This document shows, piece by piece, positions 10,034-19,315 of a stretch of DNA of 40,855 nt (position 1 is its first letter; every line of letters begins with the position of its first letter). The translations under genes were made by a program, and so were the position numbers. The notes beneath the pieces were generated by a model. It worked only from the letters and a program-made list of their open reading frames with translations, ran no database searches and was not told the origin of the DNA. This DNA is from an uncultured Parasutterella sp. Lineage in GTDB: Bacteria; Pseudomonadota; Gammaproteobacteria; Burkholderiales; Burkholderiaceae_F. Location: assembly GCA_947625105.1 (NCBI GenBank), contig CANQMZ010000002.1, positions 1 through 40,855 of the forward strand. The letters run 5' to 3'.

Positions 10034-11674
10034 ATGGCAGAAACAAGAAGGAGATCAATCAAGTGGACGGGACTTGGTCTCTGGAATGTTTTTTTCATTT
10101 CTGAGTTTTTGCTTTCTAGCTTTTCCTACCTGTCGCTCAATTTTCAATACAACATCATCCTGATAGCCTTTGTTCTTTTTCCTGTCGGGAATCGTTATTT
10201 GCATTGGCTAAGGAATTTCATTGCCATTATCGCTGCGGTTGCTCTTGTCTACAACGAGAGTTGGCTCCCCGGGATTGACAGCATTCGCGGCAATTTCCAC
10301 AATCTTGTGGCGATGGATACCAGCTATTTGTTGGAGTCGGTCTACAACTTCATCAATTGGCAGATGGTGGGGATCGTACTGGCATTGATTATTTTCTATT
10401 ACGCCCTCAGGGATTACATTCGCGTTACCACCTTCACCATCGCTTATTTTCTGATACTTTTTTGCGCTCCGCTGTGGCAGCCTTGGTTTGAACAAACGCC
10501 CCAGGTGCAAACGGCTCAGGTGGTTGAGCCCGTCCACCAAGTTGCCGAACAACAACCCGCTCAAAAGAGCTCTGACTTGATACCGCAAAACGAACCGGCC
10601 AACTCCAAGAATTTAAGCGAGTGGCTGAGGGCTTTTTATTTTTCCGAAAAGGAAAGGCGTGCGGTTTGGCCTGAGCAACTCGGTAAGGAAGATACCCCGT
10701 TCGATATTCTGTTGCTGAACATCTGCTCTTTGTCAAATGATGATATGGCGGCCGCAGGCTTGGATAAGCACCAGGTTTTATCCAAATTTGATATTGCTTT
10801 CGATAATTTCAATTCCGCGACGTCCTATTCAGGTCCCGCTGCTCTAAGGCTATTGAAGTCGGCTTGCGGGCAACCATCGCACGACGATCTCTATGAGGCT
10901 AGAAATCCTGACTGCGAAATAATGAACCGTTTAGCCAGACTCGGATACAACCAATACGTTTTTATGGACCACAGCGGTCAATACGATAATTTTTATCAGA
11001 GTCTCAGGCATCTTGCCGGTCTGAGTCCTCAGTTAAAACCAATGACTTATCCCAAGGCCTACGACTCTTTTGATGAAGAACCGATTGGGAATACGAAGGC
11101 TGTTTTTCAAGACTGGGAAAAGAGCCTGCAAGCCAACAAAGATCAAAGGACCGTTACATTTATAAATCTCATCGCTTTGCATGATGGCAACCGCTTTGCC
11201 GGAAAGAGGAGGCTGGCCGCTTTCAAACCCCGAGCCCAAACCATGCTGGATGATTTGGACGCCCTTATTTCGGATGTGCAGAAGACGGGTAGAAAAGTGA
11301 TGTTGGTGGTCGTGCCGGAACATGGTGCGGCGGAAAGAGGCGACAAGGTCCAAGTTGCTCACCTTAGGGATATTCCCTCTCCCGCGATCACCAAGGTACC
11401 TGTTTTAATCAAGTTTATCGGCCTCACACCGAAGGGTGCTCCTGTCCAGGTTAAGGAACCCACGAGCTATTTGGCGCTCAGCACCCTAATCGGAAGAGTT
11501 TTACAGACAAACTATTTTGCTAAGCCGGAAGGTGAGATCCCATTGACAGACCTCGTTAAGGATCTTCCGCAGACGTATCCGGTTTCTGAAAACGCCAATG
11601 CCGTTGTCCTCAAGTACCAAGATAAGGTCTTCGTCAAGATGGACAAGGGAGATTGGAGAGAATACGCAAAATAG
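10034..11674 (+). CDS. bcsG: Cellulose phosphoethanolamine transferase BcsG
   Basis: N-terminal TM bundle (GLWNVFFISEF...NESWLPGIDSI...FINWQMVG) and catalytic region NICSLS / SATSYSGPAALRLL / VVPEHGA / RDIPSPAIT recognised as BcsG. Confidence 0.95.
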   Translation: MAETRRRSIKWTGLGLWNVFFISEFLLSSFSYLSLNFQYNIILIAFVLFPVGNRYLHWLRNFIAIIAAVALVYNESWLPGIDSIRGNFHNLVAMDTSYLLESVYNFINWQMVGIVLALIIFYYALRDYIRVTTFTIAYFLILFCAPLWQPWFEQTPQVQTAQVVEPVHQVAEQQPAQKSSDLIPQNEPANSKNLSEWLRAFYFSEKERRAVWPEQLGKEDTPFDILLLNICSLSNDDMAAAGLDKHQVLSKFDIAFDNFNSATSYSGPAALRLLKSACGQPSHDDLYEARNPDCEIMNRLARLGYNQYVFMDHSGQYDNFYQSLRHLAGLSPQLKPMTYPKAYDSFDEEPIGNTKAVFQDWEKSLQANKDQRTVTFINLIALHDGNRFAGKRRLAAFKPRAQTMLDDLDALISDVQKTGRKVMLVVVPEHGAAERGDKVQVAHLRDIPSPAITKVPVLIKFIGLTPKGAPVQVKEPTSYLALSTLIGRVLQTNYFAKPEGEIPLTDLVKDLPQTYPVSENANAVVLKYQDKVFVKMDKGDWREYAK

Positions 11675-11695
11675 AAATTAAAGAAGGGCAGTCAA

Positions 11696-12910
11696 TTGTC
11701 AAGTCTTAACGAGACGCCTAAGGGCTCAAGAGTTCATATAGGTATTTTTGGAAGAAGAAATGCCGGTAAGTCGAGTCTGATCAATCGATTGACAAAACAA
11801 AGCATCGCGCTAGTCAGTGAGGTGGCTGGAACGACTACCGATCCGGTGTTTAAAGCAATGGAGCTCTTGCCGGTGGGCCCGGTCATGTTGGTGGACACCG
11901 CCGGCATTGACGATGTTGGTGATTTGGGAAAACTTCGAATTGCTAAGACCCGACAGGTGATGGGGCAGATTGATATTGCTCTGCTCGTGATAGATGCTAC
12001 TGGCGAGTATTCCGAGTTCGAGGCAACTTTGCTCAAAGAGCTTCATGCTCTCGGAGTTGAGACTATTGTGGTACTCAATAAAGCAGATATCGCCGCAAAT
12101 ATCGAGATCAAGGCCACAGAAATCAAAAATCGTGCAAACGAACCGGTCTACATCGTCAGTGCCGAGAAAGACACTGGTTTTGACGATTTGAGGGCAAGGA
12201 TTGTTGAGTTGGCCCCTAGGGCCTTTGATGATGCCCCGCTGTTAAGAGATTTGCTACGCCCCGGAGATACGGTAGTTTTTTGCGTTCCTATTGATACCGC
12301 CGCACCGAAAGGAAGATTGATCCTTCCTCAGGTCCAGGCAATAAGGGATACGCTAGACGCAGGTGCCAACGCTCTTGTCGTAAAAGAAAATCAGTTATCA
12401 GGGCAACTGGCAAACCTAAAAAATCCGCCTTCTTTGGTTGTTACCGACAGCCAAGTTTTTAAGGCAGCTAATGAGATGACGCCGCCAAATATTCCGCTTA
12501 CATCTTTTTCGATATTGATGGCAAGGAAAAAGGGGGATCTAAGCGCATTGGTTGATGGCGCAAAAGCGATCGAGCGTCTCAAGCCGGGAGACAAGGTGTT
12601 AATTGCCGAGGCCTGTACTCACCAATGTCAGGCCGAAGATATCGGTCGGGTAAAAATTCCGAATTGGCTTCAAAAATATGTAGGTGGAAAGTTGGACTTT
12701 GATTGGTACACCGGAGATTCTTTTCCCGAAGAGGTTAGCCAGTACAAGTTGGTTATTCATTGCGGCGCATGCATGATTAATCGCAGAGCCATGCTGTGGC
12801 GGCAGAGGAAATGTTTGGCTAGCGGTGTCCCGATGGTCAACTATGGGGTTTTGATAGCCAAACTTCATGGCATATTGCCTCGAGTATTGTCTCCGCTGAA
12901 CAAAAGTTGA
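11696..12910 (+). CDS. hydF: [FeFe]-hydrogenase H-cluster maturation GTPase HydF (TTG start)
   Basis: G1 GRRNAGKSS, DTAGIDDVG, NKAD; C-terminal CTHQC...HCGACM (CxH...HCxxC Fe-S ligand set). Confidence 0.92.
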   Translation: MSSLNETPKGSRVHIGIFGRRNAGKSSLINRLTKQSIALVSEVAGTTTDPVFKAMELLPVGPVMLVDTAGIDDVGDLGKLRIAKTRQVMGQIDIALLVIDATGEYSEFEATLLKELHALGVETIVVLNKADIAANIEIKATEIKNRANEPVYIVSAEKDTGFDDLRARIVELAPRAFDDAPLLRDLLRPGDTVVFCVPIDTAAPKGRLILPQVQAIRDTLDAGANALVVKENQLSGQLANLKNPPSLVVTDSQVFKAANEMTPPNIPLTSFSILMARKKGDLSALVDGAKAIERLKPGDKVLIAEACTHQCQAEDIGRVKIPNWLQKYVGGKLDFDWYTGDSFPEEVSQYKLVIHCGACMINRRAMLWRQRKCLASGVPMVNYGVLIAKLHGILPRVLSPLNKS

Positions 12911-12956
12911 TCGGGGCCGGGAAGCCGAATTTGCACACCGGACCGACCACCGTTCT

Positions 12957-12976
12957 AACCGGAGTTGCGGTTTTTT
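12957..12976 (+). terminator. Probable Rho-independent terminator downstream of hydF
   Basis: AACCG gagttg CGGTT followed by TTTT; short 5-bp stem. Confidence 0.5.
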
Positions 12977-12985
12977 AGAAGGAAT

Positions 12986-14593
12986 TCAGAGTGTTTGCCC
13001 GTGTTCACGAGTCGTATGGAATTCGACTTTTGGCCAATGCTTTTGTGTAGTTTGCAGGTTATAGACACTCGTAGCCAAATAAACAATATTGCCGTCAGCA
13101 TCGGTGGCTAATCGGGCTGATTGCTCTTTCATGAAATCTTTCTTGGTTTGCTCATCCGGGAAAACCAACCATCTGGCGGTGGAAACCGGGGTGTTCTCAT
13201 AGAGGGCATCCACTTTGTATTCGGTTGCCAAACGCTGTGCGACGATCTCGAACTGCAAGGGACCGACTGCGCCAATGAGTAAACCACCCAGCTCGTCCTC
13301 AAAAACCTGAATGGCGCCTTCCTCTCCAAGCTCCTTAAGCCCTTTATGAAGCTGTTTGGCTTTAAAAGGATCTTTAGCTCGGGCAACGCGGAAAAGCTCT
13401 GGAGCAAAGTAGGGGATGCCCTTGAAGGTCAGAGCCTCCCCTTCAGTCAAGCTATCTCCAATGTGGAGTTGCCCATGGTTATAGATGCCGATAATGTCGC
13501 CGGCTACGGCTTCATTCATGATGACTCTGTCGTTAGCCATGAAGGTAAGCGCATTGGGGATTTTCATCTCTTTGGCTTCTCTTACATGGAAGCATTTCAA
13601 ACCGGACTTGTATTTTCCCGAACAGACACGGAAAAACGCGATTCGATCCCTGTGCTTGGGATCCATGTTTGCCTGGATTTTGAAGACAAAACCGGAAAAC
13701 TTGGCCTCGTCAGGTTCAACCATTCGAAGTTCGCCGTCTCTCGGTTGAGGGATAGGAGCCCAGTTGACTAACGCTTGGAGCACATCTTCCACACCGAAGT
13801 TATTGACCCCGGAGCCAAAAAATACGGGAGTCTGTTCTCCTTTGAGAAATCTTTCCAGTGAAAATGGTTCACTGGCACCTTGGACTAATTCAACACTCTC
13901 CCTAACGAATCCCATCTCCAAAGGAAATAGTTCATCTAATCTTGGATTGTTCAACCCTTTGATAATTTCCACGTCATCGGTAAGTTTTTCTCCACCGGGA
14001 GTGAAACGCTTGAGTTTGTCGTCGAGCAAAGAAAAAACTCCGCGGAATGTTTTTCCCATACCGATAGGCCAAGTAATGGGAGCGCAATCAATCTTCAATA
14101 CGTTTTCGATTTCGCCTAACAATTCGATGGGATCTTTAACTTCGCGGTCGAGCTTATTGATGAAAGTGATGATTGGTGTGTTTCTCAGGCGGCAAACCTC
14201 TAGAAGTTTGATCGTTTGGGCCTCGACACCTTTGGCGGCATCAATGACCATGACTGCGCAGTCCACGGCCGTCAATACTCTGTAGGTGTCCTCAGAAAAG
14301 TCTTCGTGTCCCGGCGTATCCAACAAGTTGATGACGTGGTCTTGATATTCGAACTGCATCACCGAGCTACTCACTGAGATTCCGCGCTGTTTTTCCACTT
14401 CCATCCAGTCACTAGTGGCGTGACGGGCGGCCTTACGTCCTTTGACGGCTCCGGCCAATTGAATGGCTCCCCCGAAAAGCAGAAGCTTTTCCGTAAGAGT
14501 GGTCTTACCAGCGTCAGGGTGGGAAATGATGGCAAAAGTTCTCCGCCTGTTTACTTCCCTGTCTAGTTCGGTGTTTATCGCAGTCATAACCAT
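12986..14593 (-). CDS. prfC: Peptide chain release factor 3
   Basis: [41 protein letters not shown]; 535 aa full-length RF3. Confidence 0.96.
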   Translation of the reverse strand: MVMTAINTELDREVNRRRTFAIISHPDAGKTTLTEKLLLFGGAIQLAGAVKGRKAARHATSDWMEVEKQRGISVSSSVMQFEYQDHVINLLDTPGHEDFSEDTYRVLTAVDCAVMVIDAAKGVEAQTIKLLEVCRLRNTPIITFINKLDREVKDPIELLGEIENVLKIDCAPITWPIGMGKTFRGVFSLLDDKLKRFTPGGEKLTDDVEIIKGLNNPRLDELFPLEMGFVRESVELVQGASEPFSLERFLKGEQTPVFFGSGVNNFGVEDVLQALVNWAPIPQPRDGELRMVEPDEAKFSGFVFKIQANMDPKHRDRIAFFRVCSGKYKSGLKCFHVREAKEMKIPNALTFMANDRVIMNEAVAGDIIGIYNHGQLHIGDSLTEGEALTFKGIPYFAPELFRVARAKDPFKAKQLHKGLKELGEEGAIQVFEDELGGLLIGAVGPLQFEIVAQRLATEYKVDALYENTPVSTARWLVFPDEQTKKDFMKEQSARLATDADGNIVYLATSVYNLQTTQKHWPKVEFHTTREHGQTL

Positions 14594-14719
14594 AAAATGA
14601 AATTCTTAAAGTCTGCGAATTTTAATGCACTGGTAGGGTAGGAATTCTCCCTGATACAAGCAGATTCAGAAAAAGTGTGTTTCCAGCTTTTAAAATTCGG
14701 GAAACCCTTGGAGAAACAA

Positions 14720-16012
14720 ATGTCGAAATCGTATTTTCCTTCATGGACATTAAAGACTGAAGGCGTCATTGCTCCCGATGAAAGACTGCCGGCTCATCAG
14801 ACCTTTGCCATGGGTCTGCAGCATGTGGTGATCATGTTTGGATCAACGGTTCTCGCTCCGTTAATCATGGGGCTTGATCCTAACGTGGCGATCCTTATGA
14901 GCGGCATTGGTACCTTGATTTTTTTCTTTATGGTCGGAGGCCATGTCCCGAGTTATTTGGGTTCTAGTTTTGCCTTTATTGGCGTGGTAATCGCGGCAAC
15001 CGGCTACAGCGGTTCAGGGCCTAACCCGAACATTCCGATTGCGATGGGAGGCGTGATCGCTTGCGGCATGGTTTACGCTTTCATCGGTTTAATTGTTATG
15101 GTCGTTGGCGTCCGTTGGATTGAAAAACTGATGCCTCCAATAGTTACCGGCTCCATTGTGATGACAATAGGTCTGAATCTGGCTCCTGTGGCCATCAAGG
15201 GTATGGGCACAACACAATTTGAACAGTGGTACGCCTCAGTTGCCGTTCTGATCATCGGCTTTATGGCAGTCTACCTCAGGGGCTTTTTGCAAAAGATGCT
15301 GATTCTTGTAGGCATTGTGGTTTCCTACATTCTCTATTGGTTGCTTACCAATATAATGGGACTCGGAAAGCCTATTGATTTTCGTCCTTTGTTTGATGCT
15401 TCCTGGATTGGAGTACCTCAGTTTTCGGCGCCGGTTTTCCAATGGGAAGCGATCATTCTCATTGTTCCTGTTGTGGTCATCCTCGTTGCTGAAAATCTAG
15501 GTCATATCAAGGCAGTCAACATCATGACACACAGAAATTTGGATCCCTATCTCGGTCGTTCCTTCTTTGGCGATGGTATCGCTACGATTGTGGCCGGCTG
15601 TTTTGGTGGCCCTGGTGTTACGACATACGGCGAGAACATTGGCGTGATGGCCGCAACCAAGGTTTATTCCACGCTGATTTTTCCGGTAGCTGCTTTCTTC
15701 GCTATTTGCCTTAGTTTTTCTCCGAAATTCGGTGCGTTGATTCAGACGATTCCCGGTCCGTTGTTAGGCGCTGTCTCGGTTGTGGTTTTTGGATTCATTG
15801 CCGCCGCAGGCGTCCGAATCATGATCGATAATCGACTGGACTTATCTACCAGCCGAAATTTAATCATCGTGGCGGTAACCTTGATCGTGGGTGCCGGAGA
15901 TTTCAGCTTAAAAGTTGGCAGTTTTTCTTTAGGTGGAATAGGAACTGCCACATTGGCCGCGATCCTCTTAAATCTAATCATGGGAAAGGGAAGTACTAGA
16001 TCTCAGGAATGA
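14720..16012 (+). CDS. NCS2-family uracil/xanthine permease (UraA/RutG-like); ORF track begins at 14675 but ATG 14720 follows a GGAG
   Basis: AMGLQHVVIMFGSTVLAPLIMG, LAENLGHIKA, GGPGVTTYGENIGVMAATK. Confidence 0.9.
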   Translation: MSKSYFPSWTLKTEGVIAPDERLPAHQTFAMGLQHVVIMFGSTVLAPLIMGLDPNVAILMSGIGTLIFFFMVGGHVPSYLGSSFAFIGVVIAATGYSGSGPNPNIPIAMGGVIACGMVYAFIGLIVMVVGVRWIEKLMPPIVTGSIVMTIGLNLAPVAIKGMGTTQFEQWYASVAVLIIGFMAVYLRGFLQKMLILVGIVVSYILYWLLTNIMGLGKPIDFRPLFDASWIGVPQFSAPVFQWEAIILIVPVVVILVAENLGHIKAVNIMTHRNLDPYLGRSFFGDGIATIVAGCFGGPGVTTYGENIGVMAATKVYSTLIFPVAAFFAICLSFSPKFGALIQTIPGPLLGAVSVVVFGFIAAAGVRIMIDNRLDLSTSRNLIIVAVTLIVGAGDFSLKVGSFSLGGIGTATLAAILLNLIMGKGSTRSQE

Positions 16013-16221
16013 TTGTGAAGGAAAGGTTCCGGAGCGGGATACCTGGATATTCACCACATGAGCTTTATTTTGTTTTCCGGTGCGTCAATAATATGTGATT
16101 CGAGCTTTATGCTAAGTTCGTATGCAAGATATAAAAAAGAGCTAGGTGGAAAACGGTCTGCCTTTAATTTTCCATCAATTTCTATCGCTATATTTTGCGT
16201 TATTAAAAAGGTGTCGCAACC

Positions 16222-19110
16222 GTGTCAGGTGACTCAAAGATGAGAACATTGACTCTAAAACAACAAAAGGCTGCTGCTAAGGAATTTGCTGATAAGTGGC
16301 TTGAGATAAAACCGAAAGAAATTGAATCAGACCAGAAATTTTGGGAAGAACTGTTGGAAAAGGTTTTTGGGCTTGAACGTCCTTACGAATACCTGCAATT
16401 TCAACATACTGTAAAACTTGGAGGGAAGAAAACAGGACGACCGAATATTTTGGTTGGAAAAGATGTTGTTAGGGTGCTCGTGGAGCAGAAAAGTTATAAC
16501 GTTGACTTAAAAGCTGAGGAAAGAGGTGGGCGCCTTACACCTTATGAGCAGGCAAAAAGTTATTGGAACAACTACGGTGGAAGCCAAAAGCCGAGGTGGA
16601 TTGTCACTTGTAATTTTCATGAATTTCACATTTATGACATGGATTCAGCTTCCGATCCAGAACCGACAATCGTTTATTTAAAAAACTTTGAGCGTGAGTA
16701 CAAGTATCTTTCCTTTTTGGTCAATCCTAAAAATGACAATATTAGAAAAGAGCATGAACTCTCTGTAGAGGCAGGAAAAATTGTCGCAAAACTCTACGAA
16801 ACCCTACTTCATCTTTATGTGGATGACGAAAAAAGAACCATGCTCGCCAATAGGTTAATCGTAAGATTAGTATTTTGCCTGTATTCAGAAGATGCTGGAC
16901 TTTTTCACAGTAACGATGCTTTTTACCGATATTTAAAGGATGTTGCCCCTGATAGATTCCGATCGGCTATTAAGGAGTTATTTAGGATCCTTAACACTAA
17001 GGAGGAAGATAGAGATCCAAACGAAGACCCCAAACTTTCGCAATTTCCCTATGTAGATGGGGGACTTTTTAAAAATGCGGAAGAGGGGATATCGAATTTT
17101 GATAAAAAAGCTGTAGACATACTATTAAACGAATGTAGTCGTGGGTTTTGTTGGAGCGATATAAATCCCACCATTTTCGGGGCCGTTTTCGAAAGTACAT
17201 TAAACACTGAAACTCAAAAGAAAGGAGGGATGTACTACACGAGCATAGAAAATATTCATAAAGTTATTGATCCTCTCTTTTTAGACGGATTCAAAGCAAG
17301 ATTCCAAAGAGCACGTGCCCTGAAAAAGCACTCTGAGAGGAAGAAAGCTCTTGAAGCGTTGCGTGAAGATATGGCAAGCCATGTCTTCCTAGATCCAGCT
17401 TGTGGAAGTGGGAATTTTCTGACCGAAACATATCTTTGCTTAAGGAAAATTGAAAACGATATTCTGCGAATTTTGGAGCCGTACCAAATAAAAATGATGC
17501 TCGATAATCCAGTCAAAATAGATATTTCTAACTTCTATGGTATAGAAATAAATGATTTTGCCTGTGCTGTCGCAAGAACGGCTTTGTGGATTGCGGACTC
17601 ACAGATGAAGAAGGAAACTCTAGATATTGTCAGCACAGAAAATTTAGATTTCTTTCCGTTAACCACATCGGCTCATATTCTAGAAGCTGATGCCTTGAAG
17701 ACAGATTGGAGTGAATTTGTTCCATTTACGAAAGGGAAAGCGTATATCGTAGGCAATCCACCTTTCATTGGTGCTTCCAATATGGAACCTGATCAGAGAA
17801 ATACTGTGGCAAAACTTTTTCACGAGAAAAGCTACAGTCACTCCTTGGATTATGTGTGCGGTTGGTACAAAAAAGCTTCAGAAATGATAAAAATTCACTA
17901 TTGCGAAGCGGCGTTTGTTTCCACTAATTCTATTACCCAGGGAGAACAGGTATATCCGCTGTGGTCAGAACTGTTTGGAGATGAGATAAAAATAAATTTT
18001 GCTCATCGGACGTTTAAATGGGAAAATGGGATCAAGGGAAGTAACAGTGCGGCGGTCTACTGTGTGGTGATAGGTATTGGTCCAATGGATAGGAATGATA
18101 AAAAATTGTTTATCTATAAGACACCTACCTCTGCGCCCGAAATAAAATGCGTGGATTACCTCAGCCCTTATCTGTGTGAACTTAGTGCTGATACAGCTAA
18201 GGTATTGGTCCAATCCCGTGGCAAATCTCTTTTTAGCCCATTAAAAACAACAATGGGAAATAAGCCGGCTGACGATGGAAATTTCATTTTGAGTGAAGAG
18301 CAAAAGAACGCCATAGAAGGCGAAACACCTGCCATTAAGCCATATATCAGACGTTATGTTGGCGCAAAAGATTTTCTACATGCGAGCAAACAGGAGACAC
18401 GTTATTGTCTGTGGCTCAAGGACGCTCCTGTCGGTCTTATAGAAAGTAACAAAGAGGTAAAGAGAAGGATTCGTAACATAAGGCAATTCCGCCTTGATTC
18501 CGAAGCGGAACCAACTCAAAAAAAAGCCGAATTTCCAATGGAATTCTTCTCTAATCCCCAGAGGGAACGGGATTTTATCGCAATCCCTAGGGTGTCCTCC
18601 GAAAACCGCAAGTACATACCGATGGCTTTTGAGAAGAGCGATGTCATAGCAGCTGATTCATTGTCCATCATAGCAAATGGCGACCTTTTTATTTTCGGCT
18701 TATTAAACTCTTCAGTCCATATGGTATGGGTGCGGGCTATAGCAGGCCGGTTAAAGGGAGATTACCGTTACTCCGGCCATCTCGTATTTAATAACTTTCC
18801 TATTCCGATGGATGCCACGGAAGAACAAAAGAAAAAAATCAAAGAAACAGCGGAAAAAATTCTGAGGGCGAGAAAAACGGAAATGGCCAAGCAAAAAGTA
18901 GATCTAGCTAGTCTGTACGATGTAGATCTGATGCCTAAGAATCTCAAATTGGCGCACAAGGCTAATGACAAGGCAGTTCTTCGCCTTTATGGCTTGGATC
19001 TTCGGTCATCCGATGCAAAGATTTTTGAGACATTACTACGGGCGTACAAGTCGCGATTGGAAGAGATACAGCAAGGTCGCAAAAAGAAAAGCAAGAAACC
19101 AACCATCTAG
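16222..19110 (+). CDS. Single-chain type IIG-like restriction enzyme/DNA adenine methyltransferase (MmeI/YeeA-like architecture); GTG 16222 or ATG 16240
   Basis: N-terminal ...VLVEQKS nuclease-like motif; motif I FLDPACGSGNFLTETY; motif IV IVGNPPFIGA; C-terminal TRD-like region. Confidence 0.88.
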   Translation: MSGDSKMRTLTLKQQKAAAKEFADKWLEIKPKEIESDQKFWEELLEKVFGLERPYEYLQFQHTVKLGGKKTGRPNILVGKDVVRVLVEQKSYNVDLKAEERGGRLTPYEQAKSYWNNYGGSQKPRWIVTCNFHEFHIYDMDSASDPEPTIVYLKNFEREYKYLSFLVNPKNDNIRKEHELSVEAGKIVAKLYETLLHLYVDDEKRTMLANRLIVRLVFCLYSEDAGLFHSNDAFYRYLKDVAPDRFRSAIKELFRILNTKEEDRDPNEDPKLSQFPYVDGGLFKNAEEGISNFDKKAVDILLNECSRGFCWSDINPTIFGAVFESTLNTETQKKGGMYYTSIENIHKVIDPLFLDGFKARFQRARALKKHSERKKALEALREDMASHVFLDPACGSGNFLTETYLCLRKIENDILRILEPYQIKMMLDNPVKIDISNFYGIEINDFACAVARTALWIADSQMKKETLDIVSTENLDFFPLTTSAHILEADALKTDWSEFVPFTKGKAYIVGNPPFIGASNMEPDQRNTVAKLFHEKSYSHSLDYVCGWYKKASEMIKIHYCEAAFVSTNSITQGEQVYPLWSELFGDEIKINFAHRTFKWENGIKGSNSAAVYCVVIGIGPMDRNDKKLFIYKTPTSAPEIKCVDYLSPYLCELSADTAKVLVQSRGKSLFSPLKTTMGNKPADDGNFILSEEQKNAIEGETPAIKPYIRRYVGAKDFLHASKQETRYCLWLKDAPVGLIESNKEVKRRIRNIRQFRLDSEAEPTQKKAEFPMEFFSNPQRERDFIAIPRVSSENRKYIPMAFEKSDVIAADSLSIIANGDLFIFGLLNSSVHMVWVRAIAGRLKGDYRYSGHLVFNNFPIPMDATEEQKKKIKETAEKILRARKTEMAKQKVDLASLYDVDLMPKNLKLAHKANDKAVLRLYGLDLRSSDAKIFETLLRAYKSRLEEIQQGRKKKSKKPTI

Positions 19111-19159
19111 GTAGAGGAGGCGGATTGTCGAAAGATTCATCCAACGGTGGGGCCATTGT

Positions 19160-19223
19160 CTCTAGATTGACTCTACTAGAGGTTGAGACTGTTCAAGCTC
19201 TCAACCTCATAGGATTTCTAGAG
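19160..19223. repeat. Nested inverted repeat in convergent intergenic region
   Basis: Outer CTCTAGA (19160-19166)/TCTAGAG (19217-19223); inner GAGGTTGAGA (19179-19188)/TCTCAACCTC (19199-19208). Confidence 0.75.
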
Positions 19224-19251
19224 TAAGGAGTTTGATGAAGGAAGAGGTTAT

Positions 19252-19272
19252 TTTCAGAACGTTATGGTTTTT
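19252..19272. repeat. Direct repeat copy A flanking the 488-aa gene
   Basis: tttcagaacgttatggttttt; parts recur at 20885-20896 and 20930-20939. Confidence 0.6.
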
Positions 19273-19315
19273 CGTTCTGTTGAGTACCGAATCCTATGCA
19301 TCCACAGTCAAATAC

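Noticed and set aside
13346-14285. Plus-strand ORFs (141, 87 and 173 aa) within prfC
   Set aside because: Antisense to full-length, well-conserved RF3.
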